A stretch of 6,374 nucleotides of DNA from Bacillota bacterium (GCA_030705745.1 JAUZPT010000178.1:1-6374), one strand, 5' to 3'. Numbered from the stretch's first letter, positions 1-6,162 are shown. Made by a program: numbers and translations. The notes: generated by a model not told the origin, from the letters alone.

Positions 1-72
1 AGCGCAGAGGAGGCTCCCCGGCACGCCCGCGGAAAGCGAAGCGCCTGGAGCGCAAATCAACAGACCTGTTGA
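1..72 (+). repeat. GC-rich dispersed intergenic repeat, left copy (probably cut by the window edge)
   Basis: The first ~66 bases are strikingly GC-rich, while the following 120 bases are very AT-rich. The segment GGAGCGCAAATCAACAG (47-63) recurs with one mismatch, inverted, at 6356-6372. The right side of the element carries a perfect 7-bp inverted repeat, TCAACAG-AC-CTGTTGA (57-72). No start codon or plausible reading frame is seen. From memory, GCGGAAAGCGAAGCGCCTGGAGCG-type sequence is common between genes in several Bacillaceae, but that was not searched. Function unknown. Confidence 0.6.
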
Positions 73-142
73 AAAAACAATATATTAATAATATTATAAA
101 AAATTAACGCGGTGAAGTGTTAAATAAATCGAATAAAATAAA

Positions 143-169
143 AGGCTGTCGAAAGTTTTTCAACAGCCT
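143..169 (-). terminator. Intrinsic terminator of the yufK-like gene
   Basis: Inverted repeat AGGCTGT-C-GAAA / TTTC-A-ACAGCCT: 7 plus 4 bp with one mismatch and a 3-base loop. On the minus strand it is followed by TTTTATTTTATTC, a classic T-tract. It lies about 30 bases after the stop codon at 198-200, so it should end transcription of the yufK-like gene and any readthrough from the thioesterase gene. Confidence 0.8.
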
Positions 170-170
170 G

Positions 171-193
171 AGGATGGCTTCAATAGCCATCCT
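171..193 (-). other. Perfect 9-bp hairpin directly after the yufK-like stop codon
   Basis: AGGATGGCT (171-179) and AGCCATCCT (185-193) pair perfectly around a 5-base loop. On the minus strand the hairpin starts a few bases after the stop codon and is followed at once by the terminator at 143-169, without a T-tract of its own. It may act as a 3'-end stabiliser or as the first half of a tandem terminator. On the plus strand it is followed by TTTTCTTAT, so weak bidirectional activity is possible. Confidence 0.5.
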
Positions 194-197
194 TTTC

Positions 198-755
198 TTA
201 TACTGGCAGGCTCGCCATGATACTGTTGTAAACTTTGATAGCTAGGTAAACCACACCAAGAATAAGAAAGGACCATGATAAAACCTGAAAAAAAATCATC
301 CCGATCAAACCCGAGGAGGATAAAGCTGAGCTAACTTTATAAACGAAATAAATAAAATAGATTAAGGCTGTCAAAATAAAGATTCCGCCTATGATGACAA
401 CATTTTGAAAGGATAATAATGATACGGCAGCACCTGCCATAAAAATCATGGGTCCTGTACGGACTTTCTTTAGGCTCTCCCCATCGGTCTCCATGGAAAA
501 AAAGAGCAGGGATAATTCATTAATCGTATCAGCGACAATTTTTAAGGCGGCAAATACCATAAAAAATAGTACAACCAATAATGCTAAAAGAGAAAGCTTT
601 ACACCGCTCTCACTAAAAAAACCAAGCATCCCATCGTATACCCCTGTTTTTTTCAAGAATGCAAGTAAAGGTATTTCAACACCAATCGCAAGGGAAAGGC
701 TAAATAACAAGATTGATAATAGTGGAAAATAGCTGGTCAAATATGTATTTTTCAT
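198..755 (-). CDS. yufK: YufK-like (DUF5366) integral membrane protein
   Basis: A 185-residue, very hydrophobic protein. Membrane segments are visible at about residues 11-33, 53-75, 103-139 (probably two) and 150-173, with a charged cytoplasm-like stretch at 88-100 (METDGESLKKVRT). It resembles Bacillus YufK/DUF5366 proteins as I remember them, with the same approximate length; no biochemical function is known to me. The start is placed at ATG 753-755 because AGGGAG lies 8-9 bases upstream. A longer in-frame start at 821 would add 22 hydrophilic residues without a good ribosome site. The thioesterase gene ends 95 bp upstream with no terminator between, so the two may be co-transcribed; no convincing promoter was found in the gap. 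Confidence 0.75.
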   Translation of the reverse strand: MKNTYLTSYFPLLSILLFSLSLAIGVEIPLLAFLKKTGVYDGMLGFFSESGVKLSLLALLVVLFFMVFAALKIVADTINELSLLFFSMETDGESLKKVRTGPMIFMAGAAVSLLSFQNVVIIGGIFILTALIYFIYFVYKVSSALSSSGLIGMIFFQVLSWSFLILGVVYLAIKVYNSIMASLPV

Positions 756-850
756 TAAAATGGCTCCCTGTCTGTTCGTCTTCACATAGTATGGACGAAT
801 TTCAAGCCATGAACAAGCCATTTCGTTTCCTCTACCGTTTGTGGATATGC

Positions 851-1240
851 TTATTTTTTATTCAATGGGATGACAGCCATTGTACAACGTGAAATACAAA
901 CCATTTTTCCTTGTTCATCGGTAATCTTTATATCCCATACCATTGTTGTTCTGCCCTTGTGAAGAACTTCCGCTGTAGCTGTAACAATTCCCTCTTTTTT
1001 TGGACGGACGTGGTTTGCATTGATTTCAAGTCCCGCAACAGCTTCTGTTTGTTTATCGACTAGTTCGTAAGCACCAACGCTTGCGACTGTTTCCGCTAAA
1101 GCCACAGACGCCCCGCCATGAAGCAATCCAAACGGTTGGCGCGTTCGCTCATCCACAGGCATTGTAGCAACAACCTTGCCCTTTTCCAGCAGTGTTATTT
1201 CTATCCCAAGCGCTTCAATCAAAGTATTGCGAATCTCCAT
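851..1240 (-). CDS. menI: Hotdog-fold thioesterase, YuxO/MenI (PaaI-like) family
   Basis: This 129-residue protein fits a single hotdog domain. The family signature is clear: QPFGLLHGGASVALAET at residues 35-51, with Q35, H41 and candidate catalytic E50, followed by LEINANHVRP (71-80) and a GRTTMVWDI strand (96-104). It closely resembles B. subtilis YuxO and E. coli YdiI, which hydrolyse 1,4-dihydroxy-2-naphthoyl-CoA in menaquinone synthesis. This family is promiscuous toward aromatic and acyl-CoA esters, so the exact substrate is inferred. The start is well supported by GGGAGGT seven bases before the ATG. A promoter lies about 50 bp upstream, so the gene probably starts its own transcript, which could continue into the yufK-like gene. 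No men genes are nearby. Confidence 0.85.
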   Translation of the reverse strand: MEIRNTLIEALGIEITLLEKGKVVATMPVDERTRQPFGLLHGGASVALAETVASVGAYELVDKQTEAVAGLEINANHVRPKKEGIVTATAEVLHKGRTTMVWDIKITDEQGKMVCISRCTMAVIPLNKK

Positions 1241-1285
1241 AAAAACTACCTCCCATTTAGCATGTAAAATGATGCCATTTTATTC

Positions 1286-1316
1286 ATTATAATATGGGCA
1301 ATACTAGTTTTGTCCA
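1286..1316 (-). promoter_or_regulatory. Sigma-A-like promoter of the thioesterase gene
   Basis: On the minus strand, a TATTATAAT stretch (1286-1294) offers overlapping -10 boxes. TGGACA (1311-1316) stands 16 bp upstream of TATTAT, or GACAAA 17 bp upstream of TATAAT. The predicted leader is about 40 bases and contains the strong GGGAGGT ribosome site. Confidence 0.45.
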
Positions 1317-1376
1317 CTAGGAACAAATGCGGACAGAAAAAGCGACCGGTTTTAAAAGCAAGTTTTCCAAACATGG

Positions 1377-1403
1377 AAAAAGGCAACTTCTGCTGCCTTT
1401 TTT
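1377..1403 (-). terminator. Terminator after the Gly/Tyr-rich gene (symmetrical)
   Basis: AAAAAGGCA (1377-1385) pairs with TGCCTTTTT (1394-1402) around an 8-base loop. On the minus strand the GGCA...TGCC stem is followed by TTTTTCC, only about 7 bases after the stop codon at 1410. The A/T arms are symmetrical, so the hairpin could work on either strand, but only a leftward gene feeds it. It separates the Gly/Tyr-rich gene from the thioesterase promoter. Confidence 0.75.
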
Positions 1404-1409
1404 CGGATG

Positions 1410-1655
1410 TTAATACGGAGCACCGTATCCTCCATAACCATATCCACCGTATCCCCCATATGCTGGATATCCATAGTATGGGTTTGGCCGATTTAATAGA
1501 GCGCTTCCTAATAAGCCACCCACAACCCCACCGAGAAACGGTCCTCCAAAACCATAACCTCCATAATACGGCCTTCTTCCAAAGCCAACTCCATAACCGC
1601 CATAATACGGTCTTCTTCCATAACCACCATAAAACGGTACTCTAAAATCTTGCAT
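1410..1655 (-). CDS. Small Gly/Tyr-rich low-complexity protein with Gly-zipper core (possible spore or surface protein)
   Basis: An 81-residue protein made of 27 glycines and 17 tyrosines (54% together). Two exact GRRPYYGGYG repeats occur at residues 13-22 and 26-35. A hydrophobic glycine-zipper segment (GGPFLGGVVGGLLGSALL, 37-54) follows, then a second tyrosine-rich tail (NPYYGYPAYGGYGGYGYGGY, 58-77). There is no signal peptide or cysteine. GGAGGAGGT stands 6-7 bases before the ATG and a terminator follows the stop, so this is a real gene unit and not a low-complexity chance frame. I do not recognise a named family. Similar Gly/Tyr-rich small proteins in Bacillus are often found in spore coats, where tyrosines can be cross-linked; that role is inference. 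A weak sigma-K-like site is discussed under findings. Confidence 0.7.
   Translation of the reverse strand: MQDFRVPFYGGYGRRPYYGGYGVGFGRRPYYGGYGFGGPFLGGVVGGLLGSALLNRPNPYYGYPAYGGYGGYGYGGYGAPY
1551..1619 (-). repeat. Imperfect 30-bp direct repeat inside the Gly/Tyr-rich gene (period 39 bp)
   Basis: The segments 1551-1580 and 1590-1619 match at 27 of 30 positions and encode the two GRRPYYGGYG units. The spacing (39 bp, 13 codons) keeps the frame. Such repeats can gain or lose units by slippage or recombination. Confidence 0.75.
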
Positions 1656-1802
1656 CCGCTTACCTCCTCCACATCTCTCTTACCTACACTATTGCATATG
1701 CGGATGGCACGAAATTGGAGTGGGCTTCAATCATATGAAAATGAAGACGTGACGGTCAGTCAGACAAGGTATGCAGCGGCGTTTTGTTCCGCATATTTTC
1801 AA

Positions 1803-3311
1803 TTATTCCCCAATAGGCTCAAAGCGTTCGACTAAAAGTGCAAGCGTCCGTGCCATCACACCTGTTGCTCCTGAAGGGCCTAATTCATATTCCTTCGTAG
1901 TCGTAGCCGTCCCTGCAATATCAAGATGCACCCATGGGGTGCCCTCGGCAAATTCACCTATGAATGCACCCGCCATGATCGCATGCCCTTCACTTCCCGG
2001 TGAATTATTCAAGTCGGCGATCTTGCTGTTTCGGACTCTTTCCTTGTCTTTTTCGAATATAGGCAGTCTCCATATTGGCTCTCCAGCCTCAATTGCAGCT
2101 TCGAGAACCTGCTCAAACAATTCTTCATTGTTCGTCATCGCTCCGGTCGTATTCAACCCTAGAGCCGTAATGACACCCCCTGTCAATGTAGCCACGTCGA
2201 CTAGGAATTGTGCACCATGGTGCTTTGCGTATGTAACCGCATCAGCCAATACAAGACGGCCCTCAGCATCTGTATTCAAAACTTCAATCGTTTTACCGCT
2301 ATAAGAGGTAATGACATCATCTGGCTTGAAGGCACTACCGCTAATCATGTTATCTGTTGAAGGAATGACGGCCACGACATTTTGCTCAGGCTTCAACTCA
2401 CCGATAATTTCCATTGCACCCAAAACTGCAGCAGCACCACCCATATCACTTTTCATACCGACAATTCCCGTTTTCGTTTTAATCGAGTACCCCCCGGTAT
2501 CAAACGTAATTCCTTTTCCAACTAGACCTATAACATCTTTCCATTCTTCTTTCCCCTGATACTTTAAGACAATCATTTTAGGCGGTTCTGTTGATCCCTG
2601 ATTGACGGCCAAAAACGCTCCCATCCCGAGCTTTTCAATATCTTCCTTATCCAAGATCTCCACTTCAAAATCGAATCTGGACCCAAGCTCCTTCGCATAC
2701 TCAGCCATATCTGTTGCAGTAAGCATATTACCTGGTAAATTCACAAGCATTCTTGCTGAATTCGTACCTGCACCATATGCGTAGCCTACCGTCAAGGATG
2801 CCTGCAACTCCTCTGGCTCTGTAAAGTTGCTATACACACTTAAAGACTCTAAACGTTTTTCGGGTTCATTCGATTTTTGTTTGTAGCTTTCAAATTCATA
2901 TGTTGCCATTGCGAACGATTCACTTATTGCATGCGCGGCATCAAGACTATCCATACCATTTGCAAGGAAAGAATCTAAAAGGATCGCAGTTTCCTCTATC
3001 TTATTCACTTTTAATTCTTTAAAAAGCTTGCCAAGCGCCTCACGCAACAAATCAAAAGTCAGTTCCTTTTCTTTACCTAAGCCAACAAACCAAATTCTTT
3101 TCGATCCGATTTTATTGAAGCTATGTATTTTGCTCACCGCTTTTAACTTTGCGGAAATATCTCCGCTTTTTACGAGCTCTGTTAACTGGCCATCAAATGC
3201 CTCATCAAGCGAGGACAATTCCCCTTCAAATTTCGTAGGTTTATCAAAAAGGCCTATTACAATTCCCTCATGCTTATTCCCCAATTCAAAATCACGTTTA
3301 ACTTGAAACAT
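1803..3311 (-). CDS. pepA: Leucyl aminopeptidase, M17 family (YuiE/PepA)
   Basis: This 502-residue protein has the normal full length for a cytosolic M17 leucine aminopeptidase, which as a hexamer with two metal ions per active site removes N-terminal residues from peptides. The N-terminal macro-like domain covers about residues 1-170 and the catalytic domain about 185-495. All signature residues are present: K266 and D271 in [12 protein letters not shown]278, D289 in MKSDMGGAA, and the NTDAEGRL motif at 346-353 with D348, E350 and R352. By comparison with E. coli PepA these are the metal ligands and catalytic Lys/Arg. The ATG at 3309-3311 follows a modest GGGGGTG site. A sigma-A-like promoter lies about 30-60 bp upstream, divergent from yuiD. 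No good terminator follows the stop, so transcripts may run into the Gly/Tyr-rich gene 147 bp downstream. Confidence 0.95.
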   Translation of the reverse strand: MFQVKRDFELGNKHEGIVIGLFDKPTKFEGELSSLDEAFDGQLTELVKSGDISAKLKAVSKIHSFNKIGSKRIWFVGLGKEKELTFDLLREALGKLFKELKVNKIEETAILLDSFLANGMDSLDAAHAISESFAMATYEFESYKQKSNEPEKRLESLSVYSNFTEPEELQASLTVGYAYGAGTNSARMLVNLPGNMLTATDMAEYAKELGSRFDFEVEILDKEDIEKLGMGAFLAVNQGSTEPPKMIVLKYQGKEEWKDVIGLVGKGITFDTGGYSIKTKTGIVGMKSDMGGAAAVLGAMEIIGELKPEQNVVAVIPSTDNMISGSAFKPDDVITSYSGKTIEVLNTDAEGRLVLADAVTYAKHHGAQFLVDVATLTGGVITALGLNTTGAMTNNEELFEQVLEAAIEAGEPIWRLPIFEKDKERVRNSKIADLNNSPGSEGHAIMAGAFIGEFAEGTPWVHLDIAGTATTTKEYELGPSGATGVMARTLALLVERFEPIGE

Positions 3312-3339
3312 CCCTACACCCCCATGATTATTTTTCTAC

Positions 3340-3368
3340 ATTATAACGAAAAATAAAAAATATTTCGA
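3340..3368 (-). promoter_or_regulatory. Sigma-A-like promoter of pepA
   Basis: On the minus strand TCGAAA (3363-3368, 4 of 6 matches to the -35 consensus) lies exactly 17 bp from a perfect TATAAT (3340-3345). The leader would be about 25 bases. The region between the boxes is very AT-rich. Confidence 0.65.
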
Positions 3369-3431
3369 CTTCCAAAGGAACTTTTAATAATTTTCTCCAT
3401 TTAATGGTTGAGTAGTGATGATAGATTTTTG

Positions 3432-3461
3432 TTGTTACTTTTTTTAGTCCACGGGTATAAT
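3432..3461 (+). promoter_or_regulatory. Sigma-A-like promoter of yuiD
   Basis: TTGTTA (3432-3437) and a perfect TATAAT (3456-3461) are separated by 18 bp. The start point would fall near 3468, giving a leader of about 75 bases before the ATG at 3543. It is back-to-back with the pepA promoter, with about 63 bp between the two -35 boxes. Confidence 0.6.
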
Positions 3462-3542
3462 GGTAAGACCTTATCCTAATAAAAATGCATAACTTTTCTG
3501 TAAGTACAATAAATTCATTTATTCTTTAAGGTGGTTTCTCAC

Positions 3543-4025
3543 ATGATTGATTTTCTGAACAACTTTCCATTCTGGGCATCTATCACAGCCATTTTATTTG
3601 CCCAATTTATAAAAGTACCAATTCAATTTATCGCAACCAGTAAGCTTGATTGGTCATTGGTGACAAGTACAGGTGGCATGCCAAGCTCTCATTCTGCTGC
3701 CGTTACCGCCCTAACTACTGCTATCGCCCTGGAGACTGGACTAAATTCATCACTATTTGCCGTATCAGCCATTTTTGCGATCATTACAATGTTTGATGCA
3801 ACGGGGGTTCGCCGGCAAGCGGGGGAGCAGGCCATCGTTCTGAATAAATTGGTTGCTGATTTTACTAAATTCATGGAAGAAGCAAAAGTATGGCAACAAA
3901 AGCCCGATCACGAAAAGAGAAAAGAATTAAAGGAATTATTGGGTCATAAACCAATTGAAGTATTATTCGGCGGATTGACAGGAATTGTGATCGCACTTGT
4001 TATGAATTATTTTTGGGTAAAATAA
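3543..4025 (+). CDS. yuiD: YuiD, divergent PAP2 family membrane protein
   Basis: A 160-residue protein closely resembling B. subtilis YuiD and its family (DUF212, divergent PAP2-like). The conserved block LDWSLVTSTGGMPSSHSA (35-52) includes the PSSH element shared with PAP2 phosphatases, and MFDATGVRRQAGEQA (83-97) is the second family signature. Hydrophobic segments lie at about 9-31, 66-84 and 139-157, with a charged coil-like stretch at 107-133. A phosphatase activity on a membrane lipid or isoprenoid phosphate is possible but not shown; the normal three-motif PAP2 active site is incomplete. I chose ATG 3543: AAGGTGG (3528-3534) sits 8 bases upstream. A GTG at 3531 lies inside that ribosome site and would add four residues. 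The gene is monocistronic, with its own promoter and terminator. Confidence 0.9.
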   Translation: MIDFLNNFPFWASITAILFAQFIKVPIQFIATSKLDWSLVTSTGGMPSSHSAAVTALTTAIALETGLNSSLFAVSAIFAIITMFDATGVRRQAGEQAIVLNKLVADFTKFMEEAKVWQQKPDHEKRKELKELLGHKPIEVLFGGLTGIVIALVMNYFWVK

Positions 4026-4051
4026 AAAACAGGCCAATTGGTCTGTTTTTT
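4024..4051. terminator. Bidirectional terminator shared by convergent yuiD and yuiC
   Basis: ACAGGCC (4029-4035) pairs with GGTCTGT (4040-4046) around the loop AATT, with one G-U pair, and is extended by A-tract/T-tract arms. The plus strand ends in seven Ts and the minus strand reads CAGACC-AATT-GGCCTG followed by TTTTTTATTTT. It overlaps the yuiD stop codon and sits 8 bases beyond the yuiC stop, so it can end both genes. Confidence 0.85.
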
Positions 4052-4058
4052 TATTTTA

Positions 4059-4775
4059 TTAATTTTGTTCCGACCGAGTATACTGTTGCCGAAAGACCTG
4101 CAACGATTTAGTTTCATTCCAGGAAGTTAATTCTTTTTCACTGAGTTTCCCTTTTCCCATTTCAATCACATATACATCCAGGGTCTTTTTTCCCCATTGA
4201 TCGTATACATCCTTAACTGTTTCGTAATATAAGTCAACTTTATTTCCTTTAATTGCCCCGCCTTTGTCTGCGACGACTCCATATCCGTAACCAGGGATAA
4301 AAAGCACCGTCCCGATTGGGAATACGTTCAAATCAGCGGCCACAGTTGAATACAAATCGCGTTTCACCTTTACACCGGAATATGTAATTCCGAAATCAGG
4401 GTGATTTCTATCTTTGCCAGTCGATTCGTAACCGGCAGTATACCCCGTCGCTGTGACCGTCCTTTTCGGATATTGCGACCAGTCTACAGCGTCCTCAAGC
4501 TTTGGAGCCGTCCCGGCTACCGCTTCAGTTGAAGAAATAAGTGGTTTAAACTCCGCTTCCCGGCGCATCATTTTAAAAGCGAGTCCGATTGAATTTAATT
4601 TATGCGTAAAACGATTGCTTATGTATCCTTCCTGCTGCCATTCACGACCGATTCCTGCAATGTTAAATAGAGTGTTCGCCTTTACTCCAGAGATGGATTG
4701 AAAGGTCGTCAAAAGTGCCATTATAAAAAGAAATGCCATGGCAGTACGCCTTGTCAAAGTTTTTAATCTGTTCAT
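4059..4775 (-). CDS. yuiC: YuiC, secreted 3D-domain muralytic protein (Sps type)
   Basis: A 238-residue protein. An N-terminal positively charged stretch and a hydrophobic segment (12-28) form a signal peptide or signal anchor with a likely cut after VKA (31-33). A linker leads to a C-terminal 3D domain, about residues 105-206, named for three conserved aspartates: D148 ([10 protein letters not shown]), D170 (VVADKGG) and D181 (KVDLYY). The acidic residue in GYESTGK (E117) is also kept. YuiC of B. subtilis has a double-psi beta-barrel like lytic transglycosylase MltA and cuts peptidoglycan; it belongs to the stationary-phase survival group related to Rpf-type resuscitation factors. The ATG follows GGGAGGAG at about 10 bases. 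All key residues are intact, so an active extracytoplasmic enzyme is expected. It converges on yuiD. Confidence 0.92.
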   Translation of the reverse strand: MNRLKTLTRRTAMAFLFIMALLTTFQSISGVKANTLFNIAGIGREWQQEGYISNRFTHKLNSIGLAFKMMRREAEFKPLISSTEAVAGTAPKLEDAVDWSQYPKRTVTATGYTAGYESTGKDRNHPDFGITYSGVKVKRDLYSTVAADLNVFPIGTVLFIPGYGYGVVADKGGAIKGNKVDLYYETVKDVYDQWGKKTLDVYVIEMGKGKLSEKELTSWNETKSLQVFRQQYTRSEQN

Positions 4776-4813
4776 GTATTTATCACTCCTCCCAAAAGTA
4801 ATCTTTTCCCAAG

Positions 4814-4843
4814 ATAAAAGAAAGTATTCCTAAAAGGAGTCAA
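4814..4843 (-). promoter_or_regulatory. Possible promoter of yuiC
   Basis: On the minus strand TTGACT (4838-4843, 5 of 6) is followed after 18 bp by TTTTAT (4814-4819, 4 of 6). The -35 box is good and the -10 box weak, so activation or another sigma factor may be needed. It lies between the yuiB terminator and the yuiC ribosome site, where a promoter is required. Confidence 0.4.
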
Positions 4844-4876
4844 AAAGTTGGTTAGCTATTTGTAAGACATAAAAAA

Positions 4877-4905
4877 AAAGCCCTAATCCAAAAGGAAAGA
4901 GCTTT
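4877..4905 (-). terminator. Intrinsic terminator of yuiB
   Basis: On the minus strand AAAGCTCT pairs with AGGGCTTT (8 bp, one G-U), and the run of Ts continues for nine bases. Inside the loop TTCC can pair with GGAT-type bases to extend the hairpin. The stem begins within the yuiB stop codon. It ends the yuiA-yuiB transcript before yuiC. Confidence 0.85.
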
Positions 4906-5227
4906 AAAACATTTGATATCCATTTTTGCGAAGAAGCTTAATTGTAATTCCTGCACCAATTGCCCCTGCCAGGCCACTGCTCAGGATAAGGACATCAGCT
5001 GTTCCTAGTGTACTATAGCGATGGCCCAAATCTAGAAAAGCTGCTTTGCTGTTTGTAAAATATTCAAAAACCCGGACTTTACCCACAAAGAAAATAGAAA
5101 TTATAGGAAGGTAAGCAATCGCTACGCCCCAGGACATCCTCAACAGCATATTCACCAAAAAACCAATTCCGAAGAACAACACAAAAAATAAAAGCATCGA
5201 TATGATTGTAACCGGTATATTCATCAT
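4904..5227 (-). CDS. yuiB: YuiB family small membrane protein
   Basis: A 107-residue protein with three hydrophobic segments at about 6-28, 33-49 and 76-97, a basic loop around 50-60 and a short basic tail (KLLRKNG). It matches the YuiB family in length, neighbours and general sequence; its function is unknown. The start is ATGATG: the first ATG (5225-5227) is 6-8 bases after GAGGGGGAA, the second is equally in frame, and one residue is at stake. The ribosome site lies in the 3' arm of a long hairpin (see 5234-5281), suggesting translational control. yuiA ends 80 bp upstream with no T-tract terminator between them, so the pair very likely forms one transcript. Confidence 0.88.
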   Translation of the reverse strand: MMNIPVTIISMLLFFVLFFGIGFLVNMLLRMSWGVAIAYLPIISIFFVGKVRVFEYFTNSKAAFLDLGHRYSTLGTADVLILSSGLAGAIGAGITIKLLRKNGYQMF

Positions 5228-5233
5228 TGAAAA

Positions 5234-5281
5234 TTCCCCCTCTGCACATCAACACTAAGTGTACTGAATGTGCAAAAGGGA
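5234..5281 (-). promoter_or_regulatory. Long hairpin masking the yuiB ribosome binding site
   Basis: On the minus strand TCCCTTTTGCACAT-T-CA pairs with TG-ATGTGCAGAGGGGG, and an inner ACAC-TTA-GTGT caps it. By hand this gives about 20 pairs, three of them G-U, with a 1-base and a 2-base bulge. The 3' arm contains the GAGGGGG Shine-Dalgarno core of yuiB. There is no T-tract after it, so it is not an ordinary terminator. Confidence 0.6.
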
Positions 5282-5307
5282 GTCAATTGAATTAATTGAA
5301 AATTTCC

Positions 5308-5430
5308 TTACTCCGTCCTTTTTCCTGAGCCTCCGCAGCATGTGCATGTCTCTGAACCACCCAAAAGTAATTGAAAATATCCATTCCCCGAACAATAATC
5401 GCATTCCTTGGCATCAATTTTCATCGACAT
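5308..5430 (-). CDS. yuiA: YuiA family mini-protein with paired DnaJ-type CxxCxGxG zinc motifs
   Basis: A 40-residue gene easily missed because of its size. Two CxxCxGxG motifs are visible: CDYCSGNG (residues 10-17) and CTCCGGSG (29-36), joined by YFQLLLGGSET. This is the cysteine-rich repeat known from the zinc centre of DnaJ and from many small Bacillus proteins, so four cysteines very likely hold one zinc ion. It fits the YuiA family, encoded just upstream of YuiB. The role is unknown; a redox, chaperone-like or partner-binding function is only a guess. I start at ATG 5428-5430, 11 bases after AAGGGG; a second ATG two codons on (5422-5424) is possible. A promoter lies just upstream, and yuiB follows after 80 bp. 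Confidence 0.85.
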   Translation of the reverse strand: MSMKIDAKECDYCSGNGYFQLLLGGSETCTCCGGSGKRTE

Positions 5431-5471
5431 TGTGCAACCATCCCCTTCTTTTATTTACTTAATTTTCTGAT

Positions 5472-5500
5472 AATATAACAAGAAAACAAGGAAATGAAAA
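5472..5500 (-). promoter_or_regulatory. Sigma-A-like promoter of yuiA-yuiB
   Basis: On the minus strand TTTTCA (5495-5500, 4 of 6) and TATATT (5472-5477, 5 of 6) are 17 bp apart. The leader would be about 35 bases and includes the AAGGGG ribosome site. The 5463-5586 gap holds no other gene and no terminator for the Nudix gene that I can see. Confidence 0.5.
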
Positions 5501-5586
5501 GGTTCATATTAGGCTAAAATCACGAATGAAAACGAATACATTTAAATAATGCTTTGATTTACTTCTTAATTCATTCATTTTCAGAA

Positions 5587-6075
5587 TTATATAAAAATTT
5601 TATATGTGGTATAACCAAATTGATCTCCAGGATTAATCTGTCCTGGTTCAGGTCTTAACAGTGTACTCTTTTTCCCGATCAGTAAATGAAGGAGAATGGA
5701 CGCGTCTTTATCATTCAGTAATTCTTCAGGATCGATAAATTTTGCTTCGTATAGCTCATTTTCCTGGTGCTCCAAAGTACCTTCTATCTTTTCAAGTAAA
5801 AAAACAAGCATATTATCGCTGATTTCATCATGAATGACTCCCGTACGCAAGCCCACCAGCCCTATTACGTGACACATGAGGCCTGTTTCTTCCTTTACTT
5901 CACGGATCGCAGCCTCATCCGCCGTTTCCCCTTCCTCAACGAATCCTGCGGGCAATGACCACTTCCCTTTTAAGCCACCGTATTTCTTCTTTACAACAAG
6001 CCATTTCCCATCATCCGATTTCACCAACCCGGCTACTGCAAGCCAGACATTGCCTCGCTTCTTTTGCTCGCCCAT
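5587..6075 (-). CDS. Nudix (NUDIX) hydrolase
   Basis: A 162-residue protein with a perfect Nudix box GX5EX7REUXEEXGU: G44, E50, then REVKEETGL at 58-66, where R58, E59, E62 and E63 bind the metal and position catalysis. The strands before it (residues 10-40, with KGKWSLPAGF at 36-45) and after it are typical of single-domain Nudix enzymes that split nucleoside diphosphates linked to another group. The substrate cannot be told; the family includes dNTP-cleaning, ADP-ribose and nucleotide-sugar enzymes. The C-terminal ~25 residues (from about 138, EPGQINPGDQFGYTTYK) extend past the fold and may be subfamily-specific. Start: AGGGGTG ends 7 bases before ATG 6073-6075. No clear terminator follows, so readthrough into yuiA is possible. 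Confidence 0.9.
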   Translation of the reverse strand: MGEQKKRGNVWLAVAGLVKSDDGKWLVVKKKYGGLKGKWSLPAGFVEEGETADEAAIREVKEETGLMCHVIGLVGLRTGVIHDEISDNMLVFLLEKIEGTLEHQENELYEAKFIDPEELLNDKDASILLHLLIGKKSTLLRPEPGQINPGDQFGYTTYKIFI

Positions 6076-6146
6076 ATCCCATCACCCCTAAAGCCACTTT
6101 CAATCAATTTACTATATTATCGTTCATTTTAAAAAGATAAAGAAAA

Positions 6147-6162
6147 CTCGCCGATTGGCGAG
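6147..6162 (-). terminator. Terminator-like hairpin, leftward
   Basis: CTCGCC-GATT-GGCGAG forms a perfect 6-bp GC-rich stem with a 4-base loop, followed on the minus strand by TTTTCTTTATC. It could end a transcript arriving from beyond the right edge and insulate the Nudix gene. It also forms one end of the structured element 6147-6231. Confidence 0.5.

Noticed and set aside
756..821. Upstream ATG extending the yufK-like protein by 22 residues
   Set aside because: The extension is hydrophilic and lacks a ribosome site, while AGGGAG is well placed before the ATG at 753-755.
1310..1645. Plus-strand frame of 111 codons rich in His/Asn
   Set aside because: It is the mirror of the Gly/Tyr-rich gene; its HNHH-type composition comes from reading the GGY codons backward. 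The leftward frame has a strong ribosome site and terminator.
1770..1797. Possible pepA terminator (TATGC...GCATA)
   Set aside because: Needs a 3-base bulge and has no proper T-tract on the leftward strand; too weak to call.
1771..3306. Several plus-strand open frames (1771-2304, 2311-2559, 2602-2784, 3028-3306)
   Set aside because: They are antisense to the unmistakable pepA gene, lack ribosome sites and recognisable motifs, and have Ser/Pro-rich compositions typical of mirror frames.
3531..3542. GTG start four codons upstream of yuiD
   Set aside because: The GTG is inside the AAGGTGG ribosome site that serves the ATG at 3543.
5268..5462. Plus-strand 64-codon frame opposite yuiA
   Set aside because: It mirrors yuiA, whose paired CxxCxGxG motifs are far stronger evidence of coding on the minus strand.
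6096..6145. Promoter for the Nudix gene (GATAATATAGT on the minus strand)
   Set aside because: Good -10-like AT sequence but no -35 box at acceptable spacing; not supportable.
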